The notes below the pieces were generated by a model. It was not told the DNA's origin, searched no databases, and worked only from the letters and a program-made list of their open reading frames with translations. Of a stretch of DNA of 33,215 nucleotides, positions 1-8,688 are shown one piece after another (the first letter of the stretch is position 1; the number at the start of each line of letters is the position of its first letter). This DNA is from Fidelibacterota bacterium (GTDB lineage: Bacteria; Fidelibacterota; UBA8477). Both the position numbers and the translations under genes were made by a program. Location of the stretch: positions 1 through 33,215 of the forward strand of contig JAIPJR010000025.1 of the NCBI GenBank assembly GCA_021734045.1, in the 5' to 3' direction.

Positions 1-1019
1 ACAAGCTTTCACACCAACTGTTTCTTGAGCCTGAATGGGTAGGCGCGGATCAGATTTATGTGAATGGGTTTTCATCCTCTCTACCGGAAGAGGTACAACT
101 GGCAGCGATGCGAACCGTACCCGGTTTGGAAAATGTAGAATTTATTCGTCCGGGTTATGCGGTTGAATATGACTTTTTTCCGCCGCGTCAGTTAAATCGT
201 ACCCTGGAAACCAAGCGGGTCTCCGGACTCTACTTCGCCGGGCAAATCAACGGGACATCCGGATATGAAGAGGCTGCCGCCCAGGGGTTTTTCGCCGGGG
301 TAAATGCGGCATTGAAACTTACCAGGAAAAGCCCGCTCATTTTGCAGCGCCATGAAGCCTATATTGGTGTGTTGATCGACGATTTAATCACCAAAGACGC
401 AGACGAGCCCTACCGGATGTTTACTTCTCGTGCGGAACACCGCCTGTTGTTGCGCTACGATAATGCCCATTTCCGCCTGGCAAAACACGGTAAACAGCTG
501 GGTCTTTTAACGGATCGTGTATATGAGAGGGTCTGTGAGGAACAAGCGCTGGCAGACAAGGCGCTTAAATTATTAGAAATTACCTTCGTGGACAAAAATC
601 GGGTGAATACCATCCTGGGTCCAACCGGGGAGGCTCCTGTAACCGAGAACCCCTCTTTGGCTGCTTTACTGCGCCGGCCTAAAATTAGTATTACGGAAAT
701 TCGTTCGCTTTTACCGGAATGGATGCAAGCACTCCCCCACTCTCTGCTTTCTCTTATCGGGACCGATGTTCGTTATGCCGGGTATATTCGTCGTGAATGG
801 GAGCAGGTGCGAAAGATGATTCGCCTGCAATCAGCGTCTATTCCACAAGGCGTTGACTACTTAAGTATTCCCGGTCTTTCCACTGAAGCCCGCCAAAAGC
901 TGGATCGGATAAAGCCGGAAACACTGGGGCAGGCAGGCCGGATTTCCGGCGTTAATCCCGCCGACATCGCGGTGTTGATGGTCCATTTCAAGCAGCATGT
1001 TTCACGTGAAACTGTCTGA
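1..1019 (+). CDS. mnmG: tRNA uridine-5-carboxymethylaminomethyl modification enzyme MnmG, 5'-truncated by the window edge
   Basis: C-terminal 338 or so residues of MnmG (GidA), the FAD-dependent partner of MnmE that modifies wobble uridine 34 in a set of tRNAs. The frame is open from base 3, and the first visible residues (HQLFLEPEW, then [10 protein letters not shown]) match a mid-protein MnmG segment, so the true start lies outside the window. Family members are about 620 residues. Visible hallmarks are [32 protein letters not shown], and the C-terminal helical domain that binds MnmE, with [14 protein letters not shown] and [12 protein letters not shown]. The stop lies 23 bases inside mfd. 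In many bacteria mnmG is followed by rsmG and parAB near the origin; here mfd takes that place. Identity is very secure. Confidence 0.97.
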   Translation, partial: KLSHQLFLEPEWVGADQIYVNGFSSSLPEEVQLAAMRTVPGLENVEFIRPGYAVEYDFFPPRQLNRTLETKRVSGLYFAGQINGTSGYEEAAAQGFFAGVNAALKLTRKSPLILQRHEAYIGVLIDDLITKDADEPYRMFTSRAEHRLLLRYDNAHFRLAKHGKQLGLLTDRVYERVCEEQALADKALKLLEITFVDKNRVNTILGPTGEAPVTENPSLAALLRRPKISITEIRSLLPEWMQALPHSLLSLIGTDVRYAGYIRREWEQVRKMIRLQSASIPQGVDYLSIPGLSTEARQKLDRIKPETLGQAGRISGVNPADIAVLMVHFKQHVSRETV

Positions 1020-4000
1020 TTTTATCTCCGACAGACTTTCCCTCCTTGAAGGTCAAACCGACCCGGCCGGTGTTGATCCTGCTGCACTTGGACTTTACAT
1101 TGCTCAACTGGTTTCACCGGATAAACGATGCCTTGTTGTCCTTCCTGAGCAAAATCTTGCAGATCAGGTTTTTAATGATTTGGTTGGGTTTTACACTGCC
1201 GACACCGTCTCGTATATCGGGAAAACCCCACTCACCGGTATGGATTCAGGTCAGTCCCTCTCCGCTCTCCACCGCCTGGGGGCAGAACAGCCCGGCCTAT
1301 ACCTGGTTACCTACAACGATCTGGTTGCCGGAATCCAGAAGCAGGACTTACAAGGGGAAACCCTGGTTGTAGGTGAATCTTACCGTTTCAATAACCTGGA
1401 GACCATGCTTGACCGGTTTGGATTTACTCGCGAACGGTTTGTGGTGGAGCCGGGTACTTATGCCGTTCGTGGTGGTGTCATTGATTTTTTCCCCGGCGAG
1501 AGCGAACATCCCGTCCGTCTGGATTTTTGGGGAGATACACTCGATTCAGCCCGTCAATTCGAACCCGAATCTCAGCGTTCGATTCTTGACCTGAAAGAGG
1601 TCCATTTCTTCAGCCAAAAGCCCTTTGATGACGAATCCACCACCACCCTTCTGGACCTGCTACCGTCAAATATTACCACCGTTTTTTATCGGTCAGCCTA
1701 TGAACCACAGGACCGGGTTAAGACGGCGGATACTATTTATAAGTATTTTATTAACAATGATTTAATAACAATATTGGGGGGTGTTCCGGAGAATTTCCCT
1801 GGTCGTATTTATTCCATTGAGCCACAAGCCTCTTTCCATCGGAATCTGACGGCGTTTCGACACCGCCTGGACTATCTCCATGAGTTGGGGTACCAGATCT
1901 TGATCACGGCTGAGTCAAAAATCCAGACCGAGCGGCTGGAAAGTTTATTCGACGAGGAAAAATTCCTGCCGGTGGTGTTTAATTTGTCTGCCGGGTTCAT
2001 TGATCATACCCATCATTTTGCCATTCTTACCGACCACCAAATCTTTGACCGACGTCGGCGTCGCAATATTGTGCAGCGCTTCTTTCCCTCTCGGCCGCTG
2101 ACCACGGTGGATGAGTTCAACGAAAACGATTTTGTGGTACACCTTGATTTTGGTGTGGGCAAATATCGTGGTGTGGAAGTTATCCGGGTTGCCGGCGTTC
2201 CGGCGGAGGTGCTGGCGATTGAATATCAGGATGGCGACACTGTTTATGTCCCGGTTGATAAAATGGACCGGGTCCACAAATATGAGGGCGGCGATGGACC
2301 ACCAAAAATTACTCGCCTGCGCTCTACCGAGTGGGACCAACTTAAATTTCGCACGAAAAAAGCGGTTGAGAATTATGCCATCGAACTGATGGCATTTTAC
2401 GCTCGTCGTTTCCAGGCTGACGGGCACGCTTTTAATTCAGATACTGACTTACAGAAAAAGGTTGAGGCTGCATTTCTCTACAATGAAACATCTGACCAGC
2501 TCCAGGCCACCCGGGAAATAAAAGCAGACATGGAGTCCAGCCGTCCCATGGACCGACTACTCTGTGGGGATGTGGGCTTTGGAAAAACGGAGGTGGCTAT
2601 CCGGGCGGCGTTCAAGGCTGTCTCGGATTCAAAACAGGTGGCCATCCTGGTGCCGACAACAATTTTAGCGCAGCAGCATTATGAAACCTTCCGTGAACGG
2701 CTGGATGAATTCGCGGTAAAAACTGCCGTCCTATCCCGGTTCCGGTCAACAAAAGAGATTAAGGAAACCCTGGCAGGCGTGGCTAGCGGTGACATCGATA
2801 TCCTGGTGGGCACACACCGCCTGTTATCGAAAGACATTCAGTTTAAAGACCTGGGGCTGCTGGTGGTGGACGAAGAGCATCGGTTCGGCGTGAAACACAA
2901 AGAAAAAATTAAGGAGCTGAAGTTGGGTGTGGACTGTCTTTCCATGACTGCAACACCCATTCCCCGTACGCTGCAAATGTCCCTTATGGGTGTTCGGGAT
3001 TTTAGTCAGCTCAGTACGCCACCCCGGGAGCGTCAACCTATTGACACCAAGGTCGTGGAATACCGTGAATCGGTAATCCGGGATGCGATTCTGCGCGAGC
3101 TTGATCGTGGCGGTCAAATCTATTTCGTACATAATCGCGTGGAATCCATCGGAATCATGCTGGAGAAATTACAGCATCTTGTGCCGGAAGCGCGTTTTAT
3201 CGTGGGCCACGGACAAATGAAGGGGCCGGAGCTGGAGCGTGTTATGTTGGGCTTTTTTCATCGTGAATATGATGTTTTGCTTAGTACCGCCATCGTAGAG
3301 TCCGGTCTGGATAACCCGAATACAAATACCATTTTAATCAATCGGGCGGATGCCTTCGGGCTTTCACAACTATACCAGCTTCGTGGCCGGGTCGGCCGCT
3401 CCAACCGGCGGGCTTATGCCATTTTGCTTACACCACCTTTTCGGCAGTTGAATATTAATGCCGCACGACGCCTCAATGCTCTTGAGCGTCACTCCCATTA
3501 CGGCGGTGGGTATGAAATCGCCATGCGGGACCTGGAAATTCGCGGTTCGGGGAATCTGTTCGGAACGGAGCAAAGCGGACACATTGCCAATATCGGTTAC
3601 AAGCTATACACCCAAATTTTGACAGAAACACTTGACGAACTGAAGGCCGAGGCGGAGGATCAGGCGCCCATCTATCCCAAGCCGGACGTGAAAATCGATA
3701 TGGACATGCTGATTCCGGAGGATTATGTGGTAGATCCCAACGAAAGGGTTTCGCTCTATCGCCGCATTGCCACCGCTGTTGATGTAAATGCGGTGCAATT
3801 ACTGCAGACTGAGATTCGCGATCGCTTCGGTCGGACGCCACCCGAGGTGTTACAATTGCTGGACAGCAAACGAATTCAACTGCTGGGACAGATGCTGGGT
3901 CTGCGCTCAATCACGATTAAGCCGAAACAGGCGAGTGCCGATTTCCACAAGGAAGTGGTGACTGAACAGGGGGCCGGATTAATAGGGCGATTATCTCGCG

Positions 4001-4134
4001 CAATCGAAAAAACGCAGCAAAAAGTGGAAATCTTTAACAACGCCGCGCTTCCCGTTGTCATTTCCATTCCCACAGACAAAAATGCCCTTTCAGAAGCCAA
4101 ACAATTTTTAGAAGCCCTGGAACCTGCGGGGTAA
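997..4134 (+). CDS. mfd: Transcription-repair coupling factor Mfd
   Basis: Mfd is a DNA translocase that removes RNA polymerase stalled at lesions and recruits UvrA. The 1045 residues show the family order: an N-terminal UvrB-homology region (about 1-370), a CarD-like RNA-polymerase-interaction domain starting near 376 ([16 protein letters not shown]), a superfamily 2 helicase with Walker [10 protein letters not shown] near 524, DEEH box near 624, [11 protein letters not shown] and the QLRGRVGR motif, then the C-terminal TRCF domain. It is about 100 residues shorter than E. coli Mfd, with the shortfall before the RNA-polymerase-interaction domain. The start is the ATG inside mnmG, within the parS palindrome, so the two genes are probably co-transcribed. 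Identity is secure. Confidence 0.97.
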   Translation: MFHVKLSDFISDRLSLLEGQTDPAGVDPAALGLYIAQLVSPDKRCLVVLPEQNLADQVFNDLVGFYTADTVSYIGKTPLTGMDSGQSLSALHRLGAEQPGLYLVTYNDLVAGIQKQDLQGETLVVGESYRFNNLETMLDRFGFTRERFVVEPGTYAVRGGVIDFFPGESEHPVRLDFWGDTLDSARQFEPESQRSILDLKEVHFFSQKPFDDESTTTLLDLLPSNITTVFYRSAYEPQDRVKTADTIYKYFINNDLITILGGVPENFPGRIYSIEPQASFHRNLTAFRHRLDYLHELGYQILITAESKIQTERLESLFDEEKFLPVVFNLSAGFIDHTHHFAILTDHQIFDRRRRRNIVQRFFPSRPLTTVDEFNENDFVVHLDFGVGKYRGVEVIRVAGVPAEVLAIEYQDGDTVYVPVDKMDRVHKYEGGDGPPKITRLRSTEWDQLKFRTKKAVENYAIELMAFYARRFQADGHAFNSDTDLQKKVEAAFLYNETSDQLQATREIKADMESSRPMDRLLCGDVGFGKTEVAIRAAFKAVSDSKQVAILVPTTILAQQHYETFRERLDEFAVKTAVLSRFRSTKEIKETLAGVASGDIDILVGTHRLLSKDIQFKDLGLLVVDEEHRFGVKHKEKIKELKLGVDCLSMTATPIPRTLQMSLMGVRDFSQLSTPPRERQPIDTKVVEYRESVIRDAILRELDRGGQIYFVHNRVESIGIMLEKLQHLVPEARFIVGHGQMKGPELERVMLGFFHREYDVLLSTAIVESGLDNPNTNTILINRADAFGLSQLYQLRGRVGRSNRRAYAILLTPPFRQLNINAARRLNALERHSHYGGGYEIAMRDLEIRGSGNLFGTEQSGHIANIGYKLYTQILTETLDELKAEAEDQAPIYPKPDVKIDMDMLIPEDYVVDPNERVSLYRRIATAVDVNAVQLLQTEIRDRFGRTPPEVLQLLDSKRIQLLGQMLGLRSITIKPKQASADFHKEVVTEQGAGLIGRLSRAIEKTQQKVEIFNNAALPVVISIPTDKNALSEAKQFLEALEPAG
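998..1013. other. parS: parS centromere-like site (ParB binding site)
   Basis: TGTTTCACGTGAAACT matches the published 16-bp bacterial parS consensus TGTTTCACGTGAAACA at 15 of 16 positions. The inner 14 bases (999-1012) are a perfect palindrome. It sits in the mnmG/mfd overlap and forces the N-terminus MFHVKL on Mfd, the same peptide that parS forces on RsmG where mnmG precedes rsmG. It lies about 7.3 kb from the putative oriC, as expected for parS sites. No parA or parB gene is in the window, and I found no second copy by eye. Confidence 0.85.
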
Positions 4135-4214
4135 ATGGGCTTTCATTGTCTATATTTATTGCTATGCTATACCCGCTGATCATGACAGATGAAAAAAAGA
4201 AGAGGTTTACGATT

Positions 4215-5933
4215 ATGATGAAAAGACTGTCGGTGCTCACAATTCTGATGGGAGCGCTTGTCCTGACACATTGCTCAAAATCATCTCCCCGCGGTGACAA
4301 TGTCATTGCCACGATGGATGGTGCTGAAGTCACCGTCGAAGATTTGTTTTCACGCTATCCACAGGAACGCCTGGCTCAGGCGGCTGATGATGAGATTAAA
4401 AACGCGGTGGATGATGTGGTGCGCCGGGCGCTTTTTGTGAAAGATGCCATCGCCATGGGATACAAGGATTCTGTCGGCACCAAAGCGCAAATTCAGAGTG
4501 TGGAAGATCAGCGGCTTTTTCAATACGTCTATGAAAAAGATATTCTGGATTCCGTGATTAATGAAGCCCAGCTCCGAGAGATGTACGACAAAGCGCGTTA
4601 TGAAATTCACGCCCGGCATATTTTGGTTCAACACCGGGACGTACCCCGTGCTGAAGCCTCCCGCAGCAAGGAAGAGGCACTGGCCCTGTGTGCCCATATC
4701 CTTCAACAATTAAAGGAGGGGGCCGCATTCGAAGCACTGGCTAATCAGTACACCGAAGATCCATCAGGAAAAAACAGTGGTGGCGACCTGGGCTGGTTTG
4801 GCTGGGGCAAAATGGTCGGTCCATTCCAGGAAACCGCCTTCAAACTCTCTGTTGGTGAGGTTTCCGATGTGGTTGAAACCCAATTTGGTTATCACATTAT
4901 CAAGGTAGAGGGTCGTCGCGAGACGGACGTTAAGCCCTTTGAAGAGGAGAAAGACCGGCTCAAGCGCCTGGCAGCCCGGGACAAAGCCAAAGTTCTGCAG
5001 CAATTGGCGCAGGAGTTTATCTTTAACATCAAAGCGAACAAGAACTTCCAAATCATTAATAAAAATGTGGACGCCCTTTACGGTGTTATTAATGCCTCAA
5101 AATACAAAGTCGGCCCCATCGATTATGTTCTGAAGAATGTGAATTTCGCCGCACCCCTTTTCACCCTGGATGGTGAAACCTACGGCAGCCAATGGATTAT
5201 TGACGAAGTCAACAAGCTGGATGTGAATGCCAAGCCCACGGTGAACAACATCAATGATTTCAAAACGCTCTTGGAAAATATGGTCGTCCACGCGCTCATC
5301 ATTGACTACGGGTATGAAAAAGGCTATCACAAAGATGCGGCGTTCAGTAAGGCGATTACCGATGTTCAGAATAACATTATTTACAACAACTATGTTCGTG
5401 ATCAAGTCAACGCCAACCTGAACCCCAGTGAAAAAGAGTTGCTGGAATACTACGAAAACCACAAAAACACCGATTACATGCAAAAAGAGATGGTGCGCGT
5501 TCGGGAAGTGCTGGTGAAAGACCAGACAAAAGCGGATTCTCTTTACAAAATCATCCGCGATGGTGCAGACCTTGGTTTGATGGCCCGGCGACATACCGAA
5601 CGTAAATATGCTAAGGAACGGGGTGGTGAGCTGGCCCCCTTTCCGCCTGGCCGCTATGGTGAAATGGGCCGTCGTGCTTTTGAAATGTCAGCCGGCGAAC
5701 TCTCAGAGCCTATCAAGACCAATACCGGATATTCCATCATTAAAGTCCTGGAAAAAATCGAAGCGGGTCACCAGGATTATGAGCGTGTAAAAAACCGCGT
5801 GAAAAATGATATTAATCAGGAAATGCGCAAAAAACGGACGGATGAGCGTTTCAATATGCTGACAGAAAAATACGACCTGCAGATCAATTATGATGCGGCT
5901 TATGACGCTTACCGTGACGGTAACAATAATTAG
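4215..5933 (+). CDS. Peptidylprolyl isomerase lipoprotein with two parvulin domains
   Basis: Periplasmic SurA/PpiC-type folding factor of 572 residues. A hydrophobic leader ends in LVLTHC (Cys20 from this start), a lipobox-like site with an unusual His at -1, followed by a SurA-like N-terminal helical region. The first parvulin domain (about residues 130-245) has ARHILVQH, GGDLGWFG, MVGPFQETAF and QFGYHIIKV. A second, more diverged one (about 430-530) has VREVLV, GGELAPFPPGRYG and NTGYSIIKV. I chose the ATG at 4215 because AGAGG lies 9 bases upstream and it places the leader at the N-terminus; in-frame ATGs at 4182 and 4146 are alternatives. It lies 80 bases after mfd and just before two related genes, pointing to an outer-membrane-protein folding operon. 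Confidence 0.88.
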   Translation: MMKRLSVLTILMGALVLTHCSKSSPRGDNVIATMDGAEVTVEDLFSRYPQERLAQAADDEIKNAVDDVVRRALFVKDAIAMGYKDSVGTKAQIQSVEDQRLFQYVYEKDILDSVINEAQLREMYDKARYEIHARHILVQHRDVPRAEASRSKEEALALCAHILQQLKEGAAFEALANQYTEDPSGKNSGGDLGWFGWGKMVGPFQETAFKLSVGEVSDVVETQFGYHIIKVEGRRETDVKPFEEEKDRLKRLAARDKAKVLQQLAQEFIFNIKANKNFQIINKNVDALYGVINASKYKVGPIDYVLKNVNFAAPLFTLDGETYGSQWIIDEVNKLDVNAKPTVNNINDFKTLLENMVVHALIIDYGYEKGYHKDAAFSKAITDVQNNIIYNNYVRDQVNANLNPSEKELLEYYENHKNTDYMQKEMVRVREVLVKDQTKADSLYKIIRDGADLGLMARRHTERKYAKERGGELAPFPPGRYGEMGRRAFEMSAGELSEPIKTNTGYSIIKVLEKIEAGHQDYERVKNRVKNDINQEMRKKRTDERFNMLTEKYDLQINYDAAYDAYRDGNNN

Positions 5934-5947
5934 CTCCTGGAGCATTC

Positions 5948-6790
5948 ATGCGTAGATCATTCTGGATGCGCAGCTTATGGGTTGGTCTGATCCTGATATC
6001 TATATCAGCCTGTAACCGTCTGAATAAGGATGAGGTTGTCGCCCAGGTCAACCGTGAGGTCCTGACCATGGAGAAATTACGCGCCATGGTGCCGGTCCTG
6101 GATCAGCTGGATAGCCTGCAGCGGACACATTATGTGGAAAGCTGGATCCAGGAAACATTGCTGAAACAGGAGGCAGAAAAACACCTCCTGGAGCGGGATC
6201 CCCAGTTCAAACAACAAATGGATACCTACTACCGACGCTTACTGGCCGATAAAATGATGCAAAAGTTCATGCGTCAGTCGATTCAGATTTCTGATCAGGA
6301 AATCCGGGATTATTACGCGCGAAACCAGGATAATTTTCGGCGCGCGGAAGACGAGATTTTCGCACTGCATGTCCTGCTGCCCAGCCGGGATGAAGCGCGC
6401 GAGCTGCGAAGAGTTCTCCTGGCCAATGATTTGGATAAAAAGGCTGAGTTTTTGCGCAAATACCAGAACGAAACCGGATTATTCAAACTCAGTGATCTGA
6501 TTCCCGATTTACGCAACCGGCTCTCCCGCAACCGGGAGCCTGGTGTGTATGGTCCCTACTGGTCAGATTTCGGCTATCATGTGATGAATGTTACCCAATG
6601 GTACGCAAAAGATGATTTGCGCCCCCTGGAAGAGGTCTGGGATGAAATCGCCGGTCGTCTGTCAATCGATCGGCAGATGGATTACCGACTGGCCATCACC
6701 GATAGTTTGCGAGCCCAGGCTAATGTGAGTTTTCACCCCGCGCTGCTTAACCAATCTCAATCTCAATCTCAATCTCAATCGAGTCCATAA
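5948..6790 (+). CDS. SurA-like lipoprotein with degenerate parvulin domain
   Basis: Protein of 280 residues with a good lipoprotein signal, ISISAC with Cys22, so probably an outer-membrane or periplasmic lipoprotein. Residues 30-120 resemble the SurA N-terminal chaperone helices (VVAQVNREVLTMEKLRAM, then WIQETLLKQEAE). The later region keeps an outline of a parvulin domain (DEIFALHVLLPSRDEA, then GPYWSDFGYHVMNVTQW) but lacks the GGDLG-type loop, so isomerase activity is doubtful and a chaperone role is more likely. GGAG lies 5 bases before the ATG. The gene ends in a (Gln-Ser)n tail encoded by a hexamer repeat, and its stop overlaps the surA start (TAATG). Family call is good; exact role is inferred. 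Confidence 0.8.
   Translation: MRRSFWMRSLWVGLILISISACNRLNKDEVVAQVNREVLTMEKLRAMVPVLDQLDSLQRTHYVESWIQETLLKQEAEKHLLERDPQFKQQMDTYYRRLLADKMMQKFMRQSIQISDQEIRDYYARNQDNFRRAEDEIFALHVLLPSRDEARELRRVLLANDLDKKAEFLRKYQNETGLFKLSDLIPDLRNRLSRNREPGVYGPYWSDFGYHVMNVTQWYAKDDLRPLEEVWDEIAGRLSIDRQMDYRLAITDSLRAQANVSFHPALLNQSQSQSQSQSSP
6752..6780. repeat. Hexanucleotide tandem repeat (CAATCT), about 4.8 copies
   Basis: Four perfect CAATCT units plus CAATC lie at the 3' end of the preceding lipoprotein gene, encoding alternating Gln-Ser. Slippage would add or remove two residues per unit without shifting the frame, so this is a length-variable tail and not a phase switch. It ends only 9 bases before the surA start codon. 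Confidence 0.9.
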
Positions 6791-8106
6791 TGCAAAAAGA
6801 ACCAAACTTTAGACATATCCGAAATCGCCGCGCCTCCCTCCTGCTGCTTCACCTTTTATTGGTCTCTGTAATGAGTGCCCAATCACTTGTGGATGGCCTG
6901 GCTGCAATTGTAGGGCAAAAGGCAATTCTCTATTCTGAAGTCGAACAAATGGCTCAGCTAATCAGCGCTCAACAACGCATTGATCCTTACCAGAACCCGG
7001 AAGCCTACAACCAACTGCGATACAGTGCATTGGACGAATTAATCAACCAGCAGGTTTTGCTGGAGTATGCCCGCCAGGAGACCATCGAGGTGCGCGACCG
7101 GGATGTGGAGGCGCAGGTGGAACAATTAATGGGAAACCTGGAGCAGCAATACGGTGGCCTTAACCAGGTGGAGCAAACGTTTGGTATCAGTCCACGAAAA
7201 ATCCGCCGGTATTACCAGGATCAGATTCATAGTAATCAGATTATTGAGGCTGTGAAGCGTGAATTATTCAGCAATATCACCGTGAGTCGTCGAGAGGTGG
7301 AGGCTTTTTTCCACACCAACCGCGACAGTTTTCCGGATATCAATCCGGCGGTTGATTTTTCCATCATCTCCCTGCCGCTTGAGGCTGGTTCTCGTGCGCG
7401 GGAAGCCGCCCGGGATACCTTGTTGGCGATCCGGGAACGGATTCGCGCTGGTTCGGCTTCTTTTGGTGAAATGGCCGGCCGCTACTCCCAGGATCCCGGC
7501 AGCGCTGCCAATGGTGGAAATATTGGCTTTACCTCCCGGGGAACCTTTGTAAAACCGTTCGAAGCGGCAGCCTACTCACTTGAACCTGGTGAGATGAGCG
7601 ATGTGATAGAAACTCAGTTCGGTCTGCATCTTATTAAACTCGAAGAACGACGGGGTGAGAAGGTGAATGTCTCACACATTCTTATCAAACCCCAGGCATC
7701 CCAAGCCGATGTACAAGCACTTACAGACAGCCTTACCAGTCTCCGGGATGCGATTTTAGCTGGAAAGCTCACTTTTGCTGAGGCGGCTAAACAGTACCTC
7801 ACCGACCCGGATTTAAAAGCTCGCAACGGCCGGGTTGGCAAAACAGATATTACCACCATGCCGGAGGGAATGCAGAAAATTCTCAGCAGCCTGCCCGCAG
7901 GAGAAATCTCCCGGCCCTTCCCGGCTTTGGATCAGGTGAACATCATCCTCGTTCACGAGCGTTTCCCCGGCGGTAAATTAACGCTGAAGAACAACTGGTT
8001 TGAACTGGAGTCCATGACCCTGCAACAAAAACAGATGGAGCGGCTGGAAAAATGGATTCAGGAGCAGCGTGAGAAGATGTATATCAATGTTAAAATGATA
8101 TTATGA
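6790..8106 (+). CDS. surA: Periplasmic chaperone / peptidylprolyl isomerase SurA
   Basis: SurA escorts unfolded outer-membrane proteins across the periplasm to the BAM complex. The 438-residue protein has a signal peptide (basic start, LLLLHLLLVSVMSAQS), the SurA N-domain opening with LVDGLAAIVGQKAILYSEV, and two parvulin domains. The first (about 185-290) carries GGNIGFTSRGTFVKPFEAAAY and QFGLHLIKLEERR. The second (about 293-395) starts VNVSHILIKPQ and is more diverged. Length and architecture match the family (about 430). The start overlaps the previous stop by one base and has no clear ribosome binding site, so translation is probably coupled. It is the last gene of the mnmG-mfd-isomerase run and ends at a strong terminator. 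Confidence 0.92.
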   Translation: MQKEPNFRHIRNRRASLLLLHLLLVSVMSAQSLVDGLAAIVGQKAILYSEVEQMAQLISAQQRIDPYQNPEAYNQLRYSALDELINQQVLLEYARQETIEVRDRDVEAQVEQLMGNLEQQYGGLNQVEQTFGISPRKIRRYYQDQIHSNQIIEAVKRELFSNITVSRREVEAFFHTNRDSFPDINPAVDFSIISLPLEAGSRAREAARDTLLAIRERIRAGSASFGEMAGRYSQDPGSAANGGNIGFTSRGTFVKPFEAAAYSLEPGEMSDVIETQFGLHLIKLEERRGEKVNVSHILIKPQASQADVQALTDSLTSLRDAILAGKLTFAEAAKQYLTDPDLKARNGRVGKTDITTMPEGMQKILSSLPAGEISRPFPALDQVNIILVHERFPGGKLTLKNNWFELESMTLQQKQMERLEKWIQEQREKMYINVKMIL

Positions 8107-8138
8107 TTTCACCTCAAGGATAGGCTCGCCCCCTTTTT

Positions 8139-8174
8139 AACACCCCGATTCACACCAGACCGGGGTGTTTTTTT
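8139..8174 (+). terminator. Intrinsic terminator after surA
   Basis: CACCCCG (8141-8147) pairs with CGGGGTG (8161-8167) across a 13-base loop, followed by a run of seven T (8168-8174); flanking A and T bases extend the stem. It sits 32 bases past the surA stop and separates the left operon from the origin region. Confidence 0.9.
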
Positions 8175-8203
8175 AAAAACCTGAAAATCCCTGTTTCACA
8201 TAC

Positions 8204-8212
8204 TTATCAACA
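8204..8212 (+). promoter_or_regulatory. DnaA box, near-consensus
   Basis: TTATCAACA differs from TTATCCACA at one position. It lies just after the surA terminator, at the left border of the box cluster. Confidence 0.5.
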
Positions 8213-8304
8213 GGCTCCTGAATGCGCTATCGAATCGATGTAATTGTTTTTGTTCATCCGTCGGTTTTGACTGAACGGGGTTATGAACATATCCACGTAA
8301 ATTG

Positions 8305-8313
8305 TTATTCACG
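8305..8313 (+). promoter_or_regulatory. DnaA box, near-consensus
   Basis: TTATTCACG matches TTATNCACA except at the last base. It overlaps the left arm of the 8295-8378 inverted repeat by one base. Confidence 0.55.
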
Positions 8314-8344
8314 TCCTTCAAAAATAGCCATTTCGTCACCGTTG

Positions 8345-8353
8345 TGTGGATAA
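8345..8353 (-). promoter_or_regulatory. DnaA box, perfect consensus
   Basis: TGTGGATAA on the + strand is the reverse complement of TTATCCACA. It sits inside the inverted repeat, opposed to the box at 8305-8313. Confidence 0.8.
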
Positions 8354-8482
8354 ACAATTTGTTTCTGACAATTTACGTTCATGCTGTCTACTGCAGAATA
8401 TAACTGCCCACGTGAGAGGGCTTGGCTTTTCATTTTTCAAACATGCCTGATTGTCAAAAAGTTACCGGCGCCGGCAAAAATC

Positions 8483-8501
8483 TTATCCACAATGTGGACA
8501 A
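8483..8501. promoter_or_regulatory. Head-to-head DnaA box pair
   Basis: Perfect TTATCCACA (8483-8491, +) is separated by one base from TTGTCCACA on the minus strand (8493-8501), making a near-palindromic 19-mer. The pair is the box set closest to the AT-rich segment, the position expected for the boxes that load DnaA onto the unwinding element. Confidence 0.8.
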
Positions 8502-8520
8502 ACTACGTACTACTGCGACG

Positions 8521-8575
8521 TAAGAATATTTCTTTAGATTAGTTATAATAAAAGCGATTAAAATACCCATTAAGC
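8521..8575. other. AT-rich stretch, candidate DNA unwinding element
   Basis: About 50 bases very rich in A and T start 19 bases after the paired DnaA boxes, with a mixed-composition spacer (8502-8520) between. This box, spacer and AT-rich order resembles basal unwinding systems described in other bacteria. TAG and TAA triplets occur at 8536-8555, but a regular DnaA-trio run is not convincing by eye. Confidence 0.5.
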
Positions 8576-8601
8576 AGGCCATTCAAACGCATTGAATAGC
8601 T

Positions 8602-8629
8602 TTGAAATCAGGCCGGTTTATGTTATCTT
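8602..8629 (+). promoter_or_regulatory. Candidate promoter for dnaN
   Basis: TTGAAA (8602-8607) and TATCTT (8624-8629) with a 16-base spacer form a plausible housekeeping-type promoter about 60 bases before the dnaN start. It is the only good candidate I see between the AT-rich element and dnaN, and the leader is short. Confidence 0.4.
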
Positions 8630-8688
8630 GTTCCGCTTATGAAGAAAATATTTAAACCCTTGTTAATTGTGCATTTGGAGAGTTAAGC

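Larger units (their letters stand above)
8295..8378. repeat. 11-bp inverted repeat enclosing two opposed DnaA boxes
   Basis: ACGTAAATTGT (8295-8305) recurs exactly inverted as ACAATTTACGT (8368-8378). Inside lie two DnaA boxes facing each other, TTATTCACG (8305-8313, +) and TTATCCACA (8345-8353, -), each flanked by an AAATTGTT-like tract. A further direct copy of ACAATTT lies at 8354-8360. The element therefore has two nested levels of dyad symmetry. Confidence 0.75.
8204..8575. other. oriC: Putative chromosomal replication origin (oriC)
   Basis: The 582-bp gap between surA and dnaN holds no convincing gene but has a cluster of DnaA-box-like 9-mers. Perfect TTATCCACA occurs at 8483-8491 (+) and 8345-8353 (-). 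One-mismatch forms are TTGTCCACA at 8493-8501 (-), TTATTCACG at 8305-8313 (+), TTATCAACA at 8204-8212 (+) and TTATGAACA at 8281-8289 (+). A two-mismatch ATATCCACG lies at 8289-8297. An AT-rich stretch follows at 8521-8575. The dnaN-recF-gyrB-gyrA cluster downstream and mnmG plus parS upstream are classic origin neighbours. Origin function is inferred; GC-skew was not computed. Confidence 0.85.

Noticed and set aside
1945-2427. Minus-strand open frames inside mfd and other long + strand genes
   Set aside because: They are shadows of strongly conserved coding sequence on the other strand.
8536-8555. DnaA-trio array in the AT-rich part of oriC
   Set aside because: TAG and TAA triplets are present but not in a regular run with the required central A, so it is not supported by eye.
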